Assembly: GCA_963815045.1 (NCBI GenBank)
Contig: CAWFET010000002.1
Coordinates: 992,001 to 1,056,000, forward strand
Direction: 5' to 3'
DNA: 64,000 nt
Origin: DASUPK01 sp963815045
GTDB taxonomy: Bacteria > Actinomycetota > Thermoleophilia > Solirubrobacterales > 70-9
Under the pieces are notes generated by a model. It was not told the origin of the DNA, ran no database searches, and worked only from the letters and a program-made list of their open reading frames with translations. Below, in pieces: positions 1 to 7,530 of the stretch; the stretch's first letter is position 1, and each line of letters starts with the position of its first letter. The position numbers were made by a program, and so were the translations under genes.

Positions 1-1007
1 GAGACGACCGTGAGCGCCCCGGGGTCGACCCCGAAGGTCAGCTCGGTGTGCTCGCCGATGTAGTCGCCGTCGACCTGCACCGGGAAGGGGCGCGGCTGCC
101 CCTCCTCGTCCATGGAGATCGAGCGGACCATCGCCTCGGCGACGTCGTCGAACTCGTCGATCTGCCGATGCTTGGTCGCGTGCAGCCGCTTGCTCAGCAC
201 CCGGGCGGCGATCGGCAGCATGTCGCGCTGCTTGGCGCGGTGAAGCAGGGCCATCGAGAGCGTGCCGTCGTCGAGCCCGATGTCCTCGCAGATCCGGATG
301 GGGACGCGCGCGAAGTAGGTGAACGGGTCCGAGTTCTGAGCGATGGCGGTCACTCCCTCGTGCCGCTCGCCGTCGACCTCGAGCTCGAGGTGGACCGGGT
401 TCCGGAGGTAGTGGCGGTAGAAGCCTGAGACCGCGGCCCAGGTGTAGTACCACTGGCGAGCGCGGGCCTTGAGCCTCGGGTGGGCGTCGACGCGCTTCAC
501 GACGGTGGCGTCCAGGCCGACACCGCAGGCGAAGACGAAATGACGGCCGTTGCAGCGGCCGAGATCGATCTTGCGGGGCCGGAAGTCGTCGGCCAGGCCG
601 ATCAGATGCTCGGTCGCGTCGACCACGTCGTTCGGGATGCCGAGGGTGCGGCAGACGACGTTGGTCGAGCCGCCCGGCAGGACGGAGACGGGAACATCGG
701 TGCCGGCCAGCCCGTTGGCGACCTCGTTCAGCGTGCCGTCGCCGCCGAAGGCGACGACGATGTCGTATTCGCCGTGGCGAGCCTCCCTGCCGATCTCGAT
801 CGCGTGCTCGGCGGCCTCCGTGTCGACGGCCTCGACCTCGTAGCGAGCCTGGAGCGCGTAGACGACCAGGTTCTTCAGCCGGTCCGAGACGGTCGTCGCG
901 TACGGGTTGACGATGATCAGCATCCGCTTCTTCTCCGCATCCGGCTCGAGCGGGACGGCGGTTGCCGCCGGAGCGGGATCTCTTTGGGTAGGGGTGATCG
1001 TGGACAC
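1..1007 (-). CDS. Diacylglycerol kinase family lipid kinase (YegS/DgkB-like), 3' end cut by window edge
   Basis: Likely phosphorylates a lipid such as diacylglycerol with ATP at the membrane. Read on the minus strand, the protein has the family's nucleotide-binding motif GGDGTLNEV near residues 88-96 and the downstream PGGSTN motif. The last visible part (VQVDGDYIGE) is typical of the C-terminal beta domain of this family. About 335 residues are visible and the stop lies beyond position 1, so only the last few residues are missing. The start is GTG at 1007, preceded by an AGGAAAAGGG stretch, and lies 9 bases after the MBL gene stop, so it is the last visible gene of a minus-strand group. The exact lipid substrate cannot be read from sequence. 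Confidence 0.9.
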   Translation of the reverse strand, partial: MSTITPTQRDPAPAATAVPLEPDAEKKRMLIIVNPYATTVSDRLKNLVVYALQARYEVEAVDTEAAEHAIEIGREARHGEYDIVVAFGGDGTLNEVANGLAGTDVPVSVLPGGSTNVVCRTLGIPNDVVDATEHLIGLADDFRPRKIDLGRCNGRHFVFACGVGLDATVVKRVDAHPRLKARARQWYYTWAAVSGFYRHYLRNPVHLELEVDGERHEGVTAIAQNSDPFTYFARVPIRICEDIGLDDGTLSMALLHRAKQRDMLPIAARVLSKRLHATKHRQIDEFDDVAEAMVRSISMDEEGQPRPFPVQVDGDYIGEHTELTFGVDPGALTVV

Positions 1008-1016
1008 GCCCTTTTC

Positions 1017-2090
1017 CTAACCCCTGTTTGGGGCCGGGTTACCGCCCGGGATCAGGTCGCCGAGCTCGTCGGCGGAGGCGTCCGAGGTCGCCTCGTAGCG
1101 GATGACCTCGCCGTCGTCGGCCTCGCGGACGTGCCCCGCGTTCACCAGCAGGTCGACGTGCCCGATGACCTCGGAGAGGGTGAGGAATGCCTGGGTGACG
1201 GCGACGTCGCCCCAGATTGCCTGGGCCAGCTCGTGCCCGGTTCGCGGCCCTTCCAGAATCAGCCCGTAGAGCTTCTCTGCCCGCCGCTGGTGCATGGCGA
1301 AGCGCTTGTCGATCAGCCCCACGTGGTCGGTGATCGGCTCGCCGTGTCCCGAGAGGACGATCTCGGCCGGCAGCTCACGAGTCTTCTTCAGGGACTCGAG
1401 ATACGTGACCAGAGCCTGGGTCCTCTCCGAGGAGCCGTCGAGCGGACGGGAGATCAGCGGGTTCGAGGAGATGTGCTTGATCAGATGATCGGCGGCCATC
1501 AGGATGCGACGCTGCTCGTCCCAGAAGACCGTGTCCGAGGGGCTGTGCCCGGGCCGGTGCTGCACCTCGAGCCGGCGGTCCCCAAGCTCGAGCACCTCTC
1601 CGTCGTGGAGCGGCCGCGTCACCGTCACCTTCGAGCCCCAGGCCCGGAAGCTTCCGGTCACCTGCCGGAGGGCGGTGACCACCTCCTGCGAGATCCCGTG
1701 GCGAAGCATCAGGGCCGCCGCCTCCTCGTCGTCCCGCTCGGCGTCGTCGCCGAAGTTCTGGACGAACGGGGCGAGCAGGTCGAGGGCGGCGACCTCCGCG
1801 CCGGAGCGCTTGGCGACGATGTCGACCAGGCCGAGATGGTCGATGTGCTGATGGGTGATGATCACCAGCTCGATGTCCTCGATCCGGTGATCGAGCGCCT
1901 CGAGCTGGCGCTCCAGCTCGTCCAGGGCCTTGCCCGAATTGGGGCCCGAGTCCACCAGCGTCAGCGGCTCACCCTCGAGCAGGTAGGTGTTCACGCGGCC
2001 GACCTGGAACGGGGTGGGGATCCTCAGCACCCGGATGCCGGCGTCGGAGATCTTCTGCCAGACCTCCGCGGGCGTCTCGTCGCCGCTCAC
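1017..2090 (-). CDS. MBL-fold metallo-hydrolase with C-terminal helical domain
   Basis: A 357-residue metallo-beta-lactamase-fold hydrolase. The metal-binding motif HxHxDH is at residues 80-85 (THQHIDHLG), followed by the further ligand motifs RPGHSPSD, AADHLI and SGHGEPI. The C-terminal ~80 residues resemble the winged-helix-like region of the LACTB2/hydroxyacylglutathione-hydrolase-like group. The GTG start at 2090 overlaps the phosphomannomutase TGA in a GTGA arrangement, so translation is probably coupled. The substrate (thioester, ester or RNA) is unknown. The role is not obvious from the neighbouring sugar-phosphate and lipid kinase genes. Confidence 0.85.
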   Translation of the reverse strand: MSGDETPAEVWQKISDAGIRVLRIPTPFQVGRVNTYLLEGEPLTLVDSGPNSGKALDELERQLEALDHRIEDIELVIITHQHIDHLGLVDIVAKRSGAEVAALDLLAPFVQNFGDDAERDDEEAAALMLRHGISQEVVTALRQVTGSFRAWGSKVTVTRPLHDGEVLELGDRRLEVQHRPGHSPSDTVFWDEQRRILMAADHLIKHISSNPLISRPLDGSSERTQALVTYLESLKKTRELPAEIVLSGHGEPITDHVGLIDKRFAMHQRRAEKLYGLILEGPRTGHELAQAIWGDVAVTQAFLTLSEVIGHVDLLVNAGHVREADDGEVIRYEATSDASADELGDLIPGGNPAPNRG

Positions 2091-3463
2091 GACCGGATCA
2101 AACCGAGGACCTCGTCGCGCTTCGCCTCCATGTCCTCACGGGAGGCGAGCGATTCGAGGTTGAGGCGAAGCAGCGGCTCGGTGTTGGACGGCCGGACGTT
2201 GAAGTGCCAGTCCGGGTAGTCCACCGAGATCCCGTCGAGACGCGTGATCTCTCCGTCGGAGTAGCGCTCGGCGATCTCCTCCATCTTCCCCTGCTGGTCG
2301 TCGACCTCGGAGTTGATCTCGCCGGAGATGAAGTACGCAGTGCGGAACTCGGCCATCAGCTCGCTGAGCGAGCGGCCCTCTTGGGAAACCAGCTCGAGGA
2401 TGAGCAGCGCCGGCATCGTGCCCGAATCCGCGCAGTAGAAGTCGCGGAAGTAGTAGTGGCCGGAGACCTCGCCGCCGAAGACCGCATCCGTCTCGCGCAT
2501 CCGCTTCTTGAAGAAGGCGTGCCCGACGCGGCTCAGATCCGATTTGCCGCCCGCCGCCGCGACGGTGTCGGGTACCGCTCGGCTCGAGCGTGGGTCGTAG
2601 AGGATCGTCGCGCCGGGGTTCTTGGCGAGTGCGGCCCGGGCGAGCAGCGCGCAGACGAAGTCACCGTCGCAGAAGCTGCCCTCGCCGTCGATGAAGAAGC
2701 AGCGGTCGGCGTCCCCGTCCCAGGCGATCGCGAGATCCACCTTCTCGCCCTTCACGTGCTCGATGATGAAGCGGCGGTTCTGCTCGAGCAGAGGGTTCGG
2801 CTCACGGTCGGGGAAGTTCCCGTCCGGCGTCCAGTAGGTGGTGGTCACCTCGAGGTTGAGCTGCTCCAGCAGCGGGCCGACCATCGGGCCGGCCATGCCG
2901 TTCCCGCCGTCGGCCAGGATCTTGAGCGGACCGATCGCGTCCCGGTCGACGACGCCGAGCATGTGGCTGTGGAAGTCGGAATAGATGTCAACCTCCTCGA
3001 CGCTTCCGCCGCCGGGCGGCTCGGGCATCCCGCCCTCGATCTCGGCGCGCACGTCCTGGATGCCGGCGTCGCCGGAGAGGGCGAGAGCGCCTTCGCGAAT
3101 CAGCTTGACGCCGGTGTAGGCCTTCGGGTTGTGGGAGGCCGTCACCATGGCGCCGCCGTCGAGCTCGCGCGAGCCGACCAGGAAGTAGCTCATCTCCGTG
3201 GCGATCTGGCCGGCGTCGAGGACGGCGACGCCCTCCTCGACCAGACCCCGCCGGACGGCGGCGGACATCTCTGGAGCGGTCAGCCGCATGTCGTGACCCA
3301 GGCCGACGCGGAGCTCCGAGGTCTCCTTGTCCCGCAATCGCGCGAGCACGCGCGCGAAGCCGCGCCCGATCAGGTGCGCGGTCGCCTCGTCCATCTCCTC
3401 GCCGTAGAGGCCGCGGATGTCGTAGGCCTTGAAGATTCCGGCCGGGGGAGAGGTGATCGGCAT
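2087..3463 (-). CDS. manB: Phosphomannomutase/phosphoglucomutase
   Basis: Interconverts hexose 6- and 1-phosphates (mannose and/or glucose) for nucleotide-sugar and cell-envelope synthesis. At 458 residues it has the usual length for the alpha-D-phosphohexomutase family. The phosphoserine loop TASHNP puts the catalytic Ser at residue 110. The Mg-binding loop DGDADR covers residues 249-254. The phosphate-binding RPSNTEP motif lies near the C terminus. It starts with ATG two bases after the HIT gene stop, and its stop overlaps the MBL gene. Sequence does not decide mannose versus glucose preference. Confidence 0.92.
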   Translation of the reverse strand: MPITSPPAGIFKAYDIRGLYGEEMDEATAHLIGRGFARVLARLRDKETSELRVGLGHDMRLTAPEMSAAVRRGLVEEGVAVLDAGQIATEMSYFLVGSRELDGGAMVTASHNPKAYTGVKLIREGALALSGDAGIQDVRAEIEGGMPEPPGGGSVEEVDIYSDFHSHMLGVVDRDAIGPLKILADGGNGMAGPMVGPLLEQLNLEVTTTYWTPDGNFPDREPNPLLEQNRRFIIEHVKGEKVDLAIAWDGDADRCFFIDGEGSFCDGDFVCALLARAALAKNPGATILYDPRSSRAVPDTVAAAGGKSDLSRVGHAFFKKRMRETDAVFGGEVSGHYYFRDFYCADSGTMPALLILELVSQEGRSLSELMAEFRTAYFISGEINSEVDDQQGKMEEIAERYSDGEITRLDGISVDYPDWHFNVRPSNTEPLLRLNLESLASREDMEAKRDEVLGLIRS

Positions 3464-3465
3464 GA

Positions 3466-3954
3466 TCAGAACGCCTCGCGGACCGTCTTGAAGCTGTCCT
3501 CGAGCGTCTGGTTCATCACGCGAGTGTCGCCGAGGACCGGCATGAAGTTGGTGTCGCCGCCCCAGCGCGGGACGACGTGCATGTGGATGTGATGCTCGAC
3601 TCCGGCCCCGGCCACCCGGCCCTGGTTGAAGCCCACGTTGTAGCCGTGCGGCGAATAGCCGGTCTCCAGTGCGTTCATGCCTCGCTGGGCGAGGGACATG
3701 AGCTCCGCCACCGTCTCGGCGTCGAGCTCCTGGATCGCCGCGGCGTGCTCGTACGGCGCCACCATCAGGTGGCCGTTCGTATAGGGGAACTTGTTGAGGA
3801 TCACGAAGCAGCGCTCGCCGCGATGGACGATCAGGTTCGCCTCGTCGTCACCGGCCTCGAGGGCGGCGCAGAAGACGCAGGCGTCGGCGTTGTCTTTGGA
3901 GGCGTCCTTCACGTACTCGAGTCGCCAGGGAGCCCAGATCCGCTGGTTGGCCAC
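3466..3954 (-). CDS. HIT family nucleotide hydrolase/phosphorylase
   Basis: A 162-residue histidine-triad protein of the Ap4A-phosphorylase/FHIT-like branch that acts on nucleotide phosphoanhydrides. The triad HxHxH is at residues 122-126 (HIHMHVVPRW). A CxxC pair at residues 26 and 29 (CVFC) probably binds zinc with distal His residues, as in many bacterial HIT proteins. The start is GTG at 3954, with no clear Shine-Dalgarno. A TACGAT -10-like box (3962-3967, minus) ends 7 bases upstream, suggesting a leaderless transcript. Substrate unknown. Confidence 0.88.
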   Translation of the reverse strand: MANQRIWAPWRLEYVKDASKDNADACVFCAALEAGDDEANLIVHRGERCFVILNKFPYTNGHLMVAPYEHAAAIQELDAETVAELMSLAQRGMNALETGYSPHGYNVGFNQGRVAGAGVEHHIHMHVVPRWGGDTNFMPVLGDTRVMNQTLEDSFKTVREAF

Positions 3955-3995
3955 AACCGGGATCGTATGTAAGACGGCTTCGCCGCTCGCGGCCG

Positions 3996-5000
3996 CTACA
4001 GCCAGCCGCGCTTGCGGAAGAACGCGACCATCCCGACCAGCAGAGCCACCATCACCCCTGCGATCACCCAGAACGCGGTCATGTTCTGCTCGCCCGGGAC
4101 GCGCACGTTCATGCCCCAGATGCTGGCGAGCAGGGTGAGGGGAAGGACGATGACGCTGATCGAGGTGAGGACGCGGAGGATGTCGTTGACGCGGTGCGAG
4201 ATCACCGACTCATTCGTCTCCTCGAGCGCCTCGACGACCTCCTTGTAGTTCTCGAGGTTGTCCCAGATGCGCTCATGGGCGTCGACGATGTCGTCGAAGT
4301 AGATCTCGAGGTCCATGTCCGGCGCCAGGTAGCGCTGCTTGATCTTCTCCAGGTCGCGGAGCACTGGGCGCTGCGGGCGAATCACCTTGCGGAAGTTGAT
4401 GATCTCCTGCTTCACGTTGGAGATGTCCCGCACGATCTCCTCGGAGGAGCTCCCTTCGAAGATCTCCTCCTCGAGCACGTCGAGCTTGTTGCCGATCTTG
4501 CGCAGCATCGGGAAGCAGTAGTCGAAGCCGTCGTCGACCAGTCGGTAAAGGAGATAGCCAGAGCCGCGCGAGAAGAGCTGCTCGCGGATCTCCTCCTTCT
4601 GGCGGCAGCGCTCGAACAGATACTCGACCGGCTGCAGCGGCTGGTTCGGGATCGTGATCAGGAAGTCCGCGCCGACGAAGAGGTCGAGCTCGCCGGCGCC
4701 AAGGCGCCGGGCCGAGCGGTCGAAGATCGGGAACTGCAGGACGATGAAGAGATAGTCGTCGTAGACGTCGAGCTTCGGCCCCTGGTTGCGTGAGAGGACG
4801 TCCTCGTAGTCCAGGGCGTGGAACTCGAAGTTCTCCTCCAGCCAGGCCTGCTCGAGGGCACCCGGCCGGTCGATCTTGATCCAGCGCAGGCCCTCGGCCG
4901 CGATCTCCTCGACGTTCGGGGTCTGCGGCTCAGGCGGAAGCGGCGCGACGAGCTCGCCGGCGCGGGTGCGGCGCAGTCTGGGGCGAGGGAGGTTCGGCAT
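3996..5000 (-). CDS. corA: CorA family magnesium/cobalt transporter
   Basis: A pentameric inner-membrane divalent cation channel of the CorA/Alr1/Mrs2 family. The 334-residue protein has a long soluble N-terminal domain rich in charged helices. Two C-terminal membrane segments follow at about 280-297 and 309-328. The signature GMN is at residues 296-298 (WGMNV); the usual residue before it is Tyr and here it is Trp. The ATG start has a close GGAAG. It is transcribed divergently from the riboswitch unit. Mg versus Co/Ni preference cannot be told. Confidence 0.9.
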   Translation of the reverse strand: MPNLPRPRLRRTRAGELVAPLPPEPQTPNVEEIAAEGLRWIKIDRPGALEQAWLEENFEFHALDYEDVLSRNQGPKLDVYDDYLFIVLQFPIFDRSARRLGAGELDLFVGADFLITIPNQPLQPVEYLFERCRQKEEIREQLFSRGSGYLLYRLVDDGFDYCFPMLRKIGNKLDVLEEEIFEGSSSEEIVRDISNVKQEIINFRKVIRPQRPVLRDLEKIKQRYLAPDMDLEIYFDDIVDAHERIWDNLENYKEVVEALEETNESVISHRVNDILRVLTSISVIVLPLTLLASIWGMNVRVPGEQNMTAFWVIAGVMVALLVGMVAFFRKRGWL

Positions 5001-5123
5001 CTTCCGGACCCATCGTGTTCGTCGCGTCGACTTCCATGGTCAGTTCACTGTACTGAGGCGAGAGGGGCGTGGCGCAGGACGATTCCCGAGTTCGTGCCTG
5101 CATTTGCGGAAATGGCGCGTTGC

Positions 5124-5129
5124 TATATT
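5124..5129 (+). promoter_or_regulatory. Putative -10 box of the SAM riboswitch transcript
   Basis: TATATT lies 17 bases before the start of the riboswitch P1 helix, a sensible distance for a promoter feeding this leader. I do not see a convincing -35 element. The rest of the corA/thrC-like intergenic region upstream (5001-5120) shows no other recognisable element. Confidence 0.4.
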
Positions 5130-5146
5130 TCCTCGTCACATAGTCA

Positions 5147-5262
5147 CCACATCAAGAGGGGTGGAGGGACTGGCCCGATGAAACCCCGGCAACCCCCTCG
5201 GACTTCGGTTCGAGGAAGGTGCCAACTCCAGCAGGTGAAGTCAAAGAGCCTGGAAGATGTGG
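5147..5262 (+). ncRNA. SAM-I (S-box) riboswitch aptamer
   Basis: The sequence carries the conserved S-box core: AAGAGGGGTGGAGGGA, then CTGGCCCGATGAAACCC, GGCAACC, then AAGGTGCCAA-CTCCAGCAG, closing with GAAGATG. Helix P1 pairs CCACATC (5147-5153) with GATGTGG (5256-5262), 7 of 7 bases. SAM-I riboswitches bind S-adenosylmethionine and normally shut off methionine or SAM synthesis and sulfur-transport genes. Here the regulated genes are a threonine-synthase-like enzyme and a MoaD-like protein. The match is by eye, but the conserved blocks come in the right order and spacing. Confidence 0.95.
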
Positions 5263-5316
5263 GAAGAGCGCTCCTTCTAGGACCTCCGCCCACATCAAGC
5301 CCGGCGGAGGTTTTTT
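5256..5316 (+). terminator. Riboswitch expression platform: intrinsic terminator with competing antiterminator
   Basis: The terminator stem pairs CCTCCGCC (5283-5290) with GGCGGAGG (5303-5310), followed by six T. GATGTGGG (5256-5263), which includes the 3' strand of aptamer helix P1, can instead pair perfectly with CCCACATC (5289-5296) at the stem edge and loop of this terminator. The two pairings exclude each other. SAM-bound P1 therefore frees the terminator (gene off), and without SAM the antiterminator forms (gene on). Confidence 0.9.
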
Positions 5317-5330
5317 CGTAGAGGAGCCAG

Positions 5331-6566
5331 ATGGCAGTCGAATCTCTCAAGTGCAAGGAATGCGGCGAGACCTATCCGCTCGAGGCCCACTTCGTCTGCG
5401 AGCAGTGCTTCGGCCCGCTCGAGGTCTCGTATGACTTCTCGGATCTCGATGCCGAGGAGACACGCCGCAAGATCCAGGCCGGATCACACGGAATCTGGCG
5501 CTATTCCGACTTCCTCCCGTTCGCCGGCCCCCCCGGCGACCCGCTCGAGCCGGGCCTGACCCCGCTGATCCGCGCCGACCGCCTCGCCGACCGCCTCGGT
5601 CTCGGCGAGCTCTGGATCAAGAACGACGCCGCCAACCCGACTCACTCCTTCAAGGACCGCGTCGTCGCTGTCGCGGTCGCCAAGGCCAAGGAGCTCGGGT
5701 TCGACACCGTCGCCTGCGCGTCCACGGGGAACCTGGCCAACGCGGTCGCGGCGCACGCGGCCGCGGCGGGCCTCGACTCCTACGTCTTCGTCCCGGCGGA
5801 CCTCGAGGAGCAGAAGCTGCTCGCGACCGGCATCTACGGGACCAACCTGGTCGGCATCCGCGGCACCTACGACGACGTCAATCGGCTCTGTACGGAGCTC
5901 AGCCAGATGCATCCCTGGGCCTTCGTGAACGTCAATCTGAGGCCGTACTACTCGGAGGGCTCGAAGACCCTCGCCTTCGAGACCATCGAGCAGCTCGGCT
6001 GGAGCCTTCCGGACCGGATCGTCGGGCCGATCGCCTCTGGGTCGATGTTCACCAAGCTCGCCAAGGGGACCCGCGAGTGGCTGGACGTCGGCCTCGTCGA
6101 GGGCGACCTGCCGATCTTCTGCGGCGCTCAGCCCGAGGGCTGCTCGCCGGTGGCGACCGCCTTCGCCGAGGGCTGGGAGGTCTGCAAGCCGCAGCGAAAG
6201 CCGGACACCATCGCGAAGAGCCTGGCGATCGGGGACCCGGCCGACGGCCCGTACGCGCTCGAGCTCGCCAGGGAGACCGGCGGCGAGATCGAGTCGGTGA
6301 ACGACGACGAGATTCGCGCGGGGATCAAGCTGCTCGCCGAGACGACGGGCGTCTTCACCGAGACTGCCGGCGGTGTGACCATCGGCGTTCTGGCCAAGCT
6401 CGCGGAGGCCGGGAAGATCGGCACCGACGAGCGGGTGGTCGCCTACATCACGGGTGAGGGGCTGAAGACGCTCGACGCCGCCCGCGAGTCATTCCGGATG
6501 CACGAGATCGATCCGACGCTCGACGCGTTCGAGACCGAGTTCCAGGGAGTGGCGGCGTCGGCCTGA
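5331..6566 (+). CDS. Threonine-synthase-like PLP enzyme under SAM riboswitch control; candidate homocysteine synthase
   Basis: A 411-residue fold-type II PLP enzyme most like threonine synthase. It has an N-terminal zinc-ribbon-like module (Cys8, Cys11, Cys23, Cys26). The PLP lysine is Lys108 in NPTHSFKDR, followed by the STGNLANAVAA phosphate-binding loop. In ordinary threonine synthases the motif reads NPTGSFKD; here Gly is replaced by His. It follows a SAM-I riboswitch and precedes a MoaD/ThiS-like carrier by 19 bases. Repression by SAM makes little sense for threonine synthesis but fits methionine synthesis. I infer it may form homocysteine from O-phosphohomoserine using sulfur from the carrier, as CysM does with O-phosphoserine and CysO. 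Plain threonine synthase remains the conservative label. Confidence 0.85.
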   Translation: MAVESLKCKECGETYPLEAHFVCEQCFGPLEVSYDFSDLDAEETRRKIQAGSHGIWRYSDFLPFAGPPGDPLEPGLTPLIRADRLADRLGLGELWIKNDAANPTHSFKDRVVAVAVAKAKELGFDTVACASTGNLANAVAAHAAAAGLDSYVFVPADLEEQKLLATGIYGTNLVGIRGTYDDVNRLCTELSQMHPWAFVNVNLRPYYSEGSKTLAFETIEQLGWSLPDRIVGPIASGSMFTKLAKGTREWLDVGLVEGDLPIFCGAQPEGCSPVATAFAEGWEVCKPQRKPDTIAKSLAIGDPADGPYALELARETGGEIESVNDDEIRAGIKLLAETTGVFTETAGGVTIGVLAKLAEAGKIGTDERVVAYITGEGLKTLDAARESFRMHEIDPTLDAFETEFQGVAASA

Positions 6567-6585
6567 TGACTAAGATCCTCGGCCG

Positions 6586-6858
6586 ATGAGCATCACCGTG
6601 AAGATTCCGGCCCAGCTCCGTGCCGCCACCGGCGGCGACGGCGAGATCGAGGTCGAGGGCTCCACCGTCGGCGAGGCGCTCGATGCGGTCTTCGACCAGC
6701 ACGACGGCCTGCGCGAGCGGATCACCCAGGATGGGGACCTCCGCCGCTTCGTGAACGTCTACGTCTCCGGCGAGGACATCCGCTTCCAGGATGGCCTCGA
6801 CACCGCCGTCAACGACGGCGACGAGGTGACGATCCTCCCCGCGGTGGCCGGCGGCTGA
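6586..6858 (+). CDS. MoaD/ThiS-like sulfur carrier protein
   Basis: A 90-residue ubiquitin-fold protein ending in Gly-Gly, the tail that is adenylated and converted to a thiocarboxylate in MoaD, ThiS and CysO. Its beta-grasp signatures include ITVKIPAQLR at the start and the terminal block GDEVTILPAVAGG. No molybdopterin or thiamin genes are nearby. It sits 19 bases after the riboswitch-controlled PLP enzyme, which suggests it donates sulfide to that enzyme. A TAAGAT box (6571-6576) ends 9 bases before the ATG, so it may also have its own leaderless promoter. The adenylating E1-like enzyme and any JAMM protease are not in this window. Confidence 0.85.
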   Translation: MSITVKIPAQLRAATGGDGEIEVEGSTVGEALDAVFDQHDGLRERITQDGDLRRFVNVYVSGEDIRFQDGLDTAVNDGDEVTILPAVAGG

Positions 6859-6900
6859 CGCCGCGATTCGGCTCGTCCTCTTGGGGGTAAGTGAGGTTCC

Positions 6901-7356
6901 GTGCGTCGCCTGCTGACCGCGCTGGCTGTTCTGGCTCTCGTCGCTGTCCCCGCCACGGCCGATGGCAAGAAGCGTCACCACCACGCCGCCGGCGTCAAGG
7001 GGGTCGTGCTCAACTCGACCTGTCCGGGAGCCTGCGCCGAGCCGCCGCCTCCGCAGCCGGTCTACAGCGGCCCGGTGACGGTCACGGTCACGAGGGCGAG
7101 CGACGGAGTGCAGGTGGCGAGCCAGGCGACCAGCGACGGTCACTTCAGGATCAGGGTGAAGCGAGGCGCCTACGACGTGAGCTCGGTGCCGCCGAATCCG
7201 CCGACCTGCGAACCGACGCCGCAGACGGTCTGCCCGCTGCAGGCGAGCCCCGCCGTTGTCGCGCCCTGCCTGCAGGGCGAGACGAAGCGCTTGAAGGTGC
7301 GGCGCCATCGCTTCACCCATGTCGAGCTGCACGTGAGCAACACCTGCATCGTCTGA
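6901..7356 (+). CDS. Small secreted protein of unknown function
   Basis: A 151-residue protein with a clear Sec signal peptide (RRLLTALAVLALVAVPATA), so exported. The mature part is basic at its start (KKRHHHAA). It then looks like a small beta-rich carboxypeptidase-regulatory-like domain with a T/SDGHFRIRVKRGAYDV strand pattern. It has six Cys in the mature region, likely disulfides. The GTG start at 6901 follows GGGGGTAAGTGAGG. Not recognised further. Base use is like the neighbours. Confidence 0.7.
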   Translation: MRRLLTALAVLALVAVPATADGKKRHHHAAGVKGVVLNSTCPGACAEPPPPQPVYSGPVTVTVTRASDGVQVASQATSDGHFRIRVKRGAYDVSSVPPNPPTCEPTPQTVCPLQASPAVVAPCLQGETKRLKVRRHRFTHVELHVSNTCIV

Positions 7357-7357
7357 G

Positions 7358-7431
<74 letters not shown>

Positions 7432-7530
7432 GAGACGGTCAAGTCTAGGCGGTGGCCTGGATGCGCGGGCGGAGCGATGGCTATCGCAACCGAGGGAGCA
7501 TCACGTCCTCTGGGCGTCGCTAGGCTGCGG

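Noticed and set aside
5147..5330. T-box or other amino-acid leader upstream of the threonine-synthase-like gene
   Set aside because: No T-box sequence (AGGGUGGNACCGCG-like) is present; the conserved blocks are those of SAM-I.
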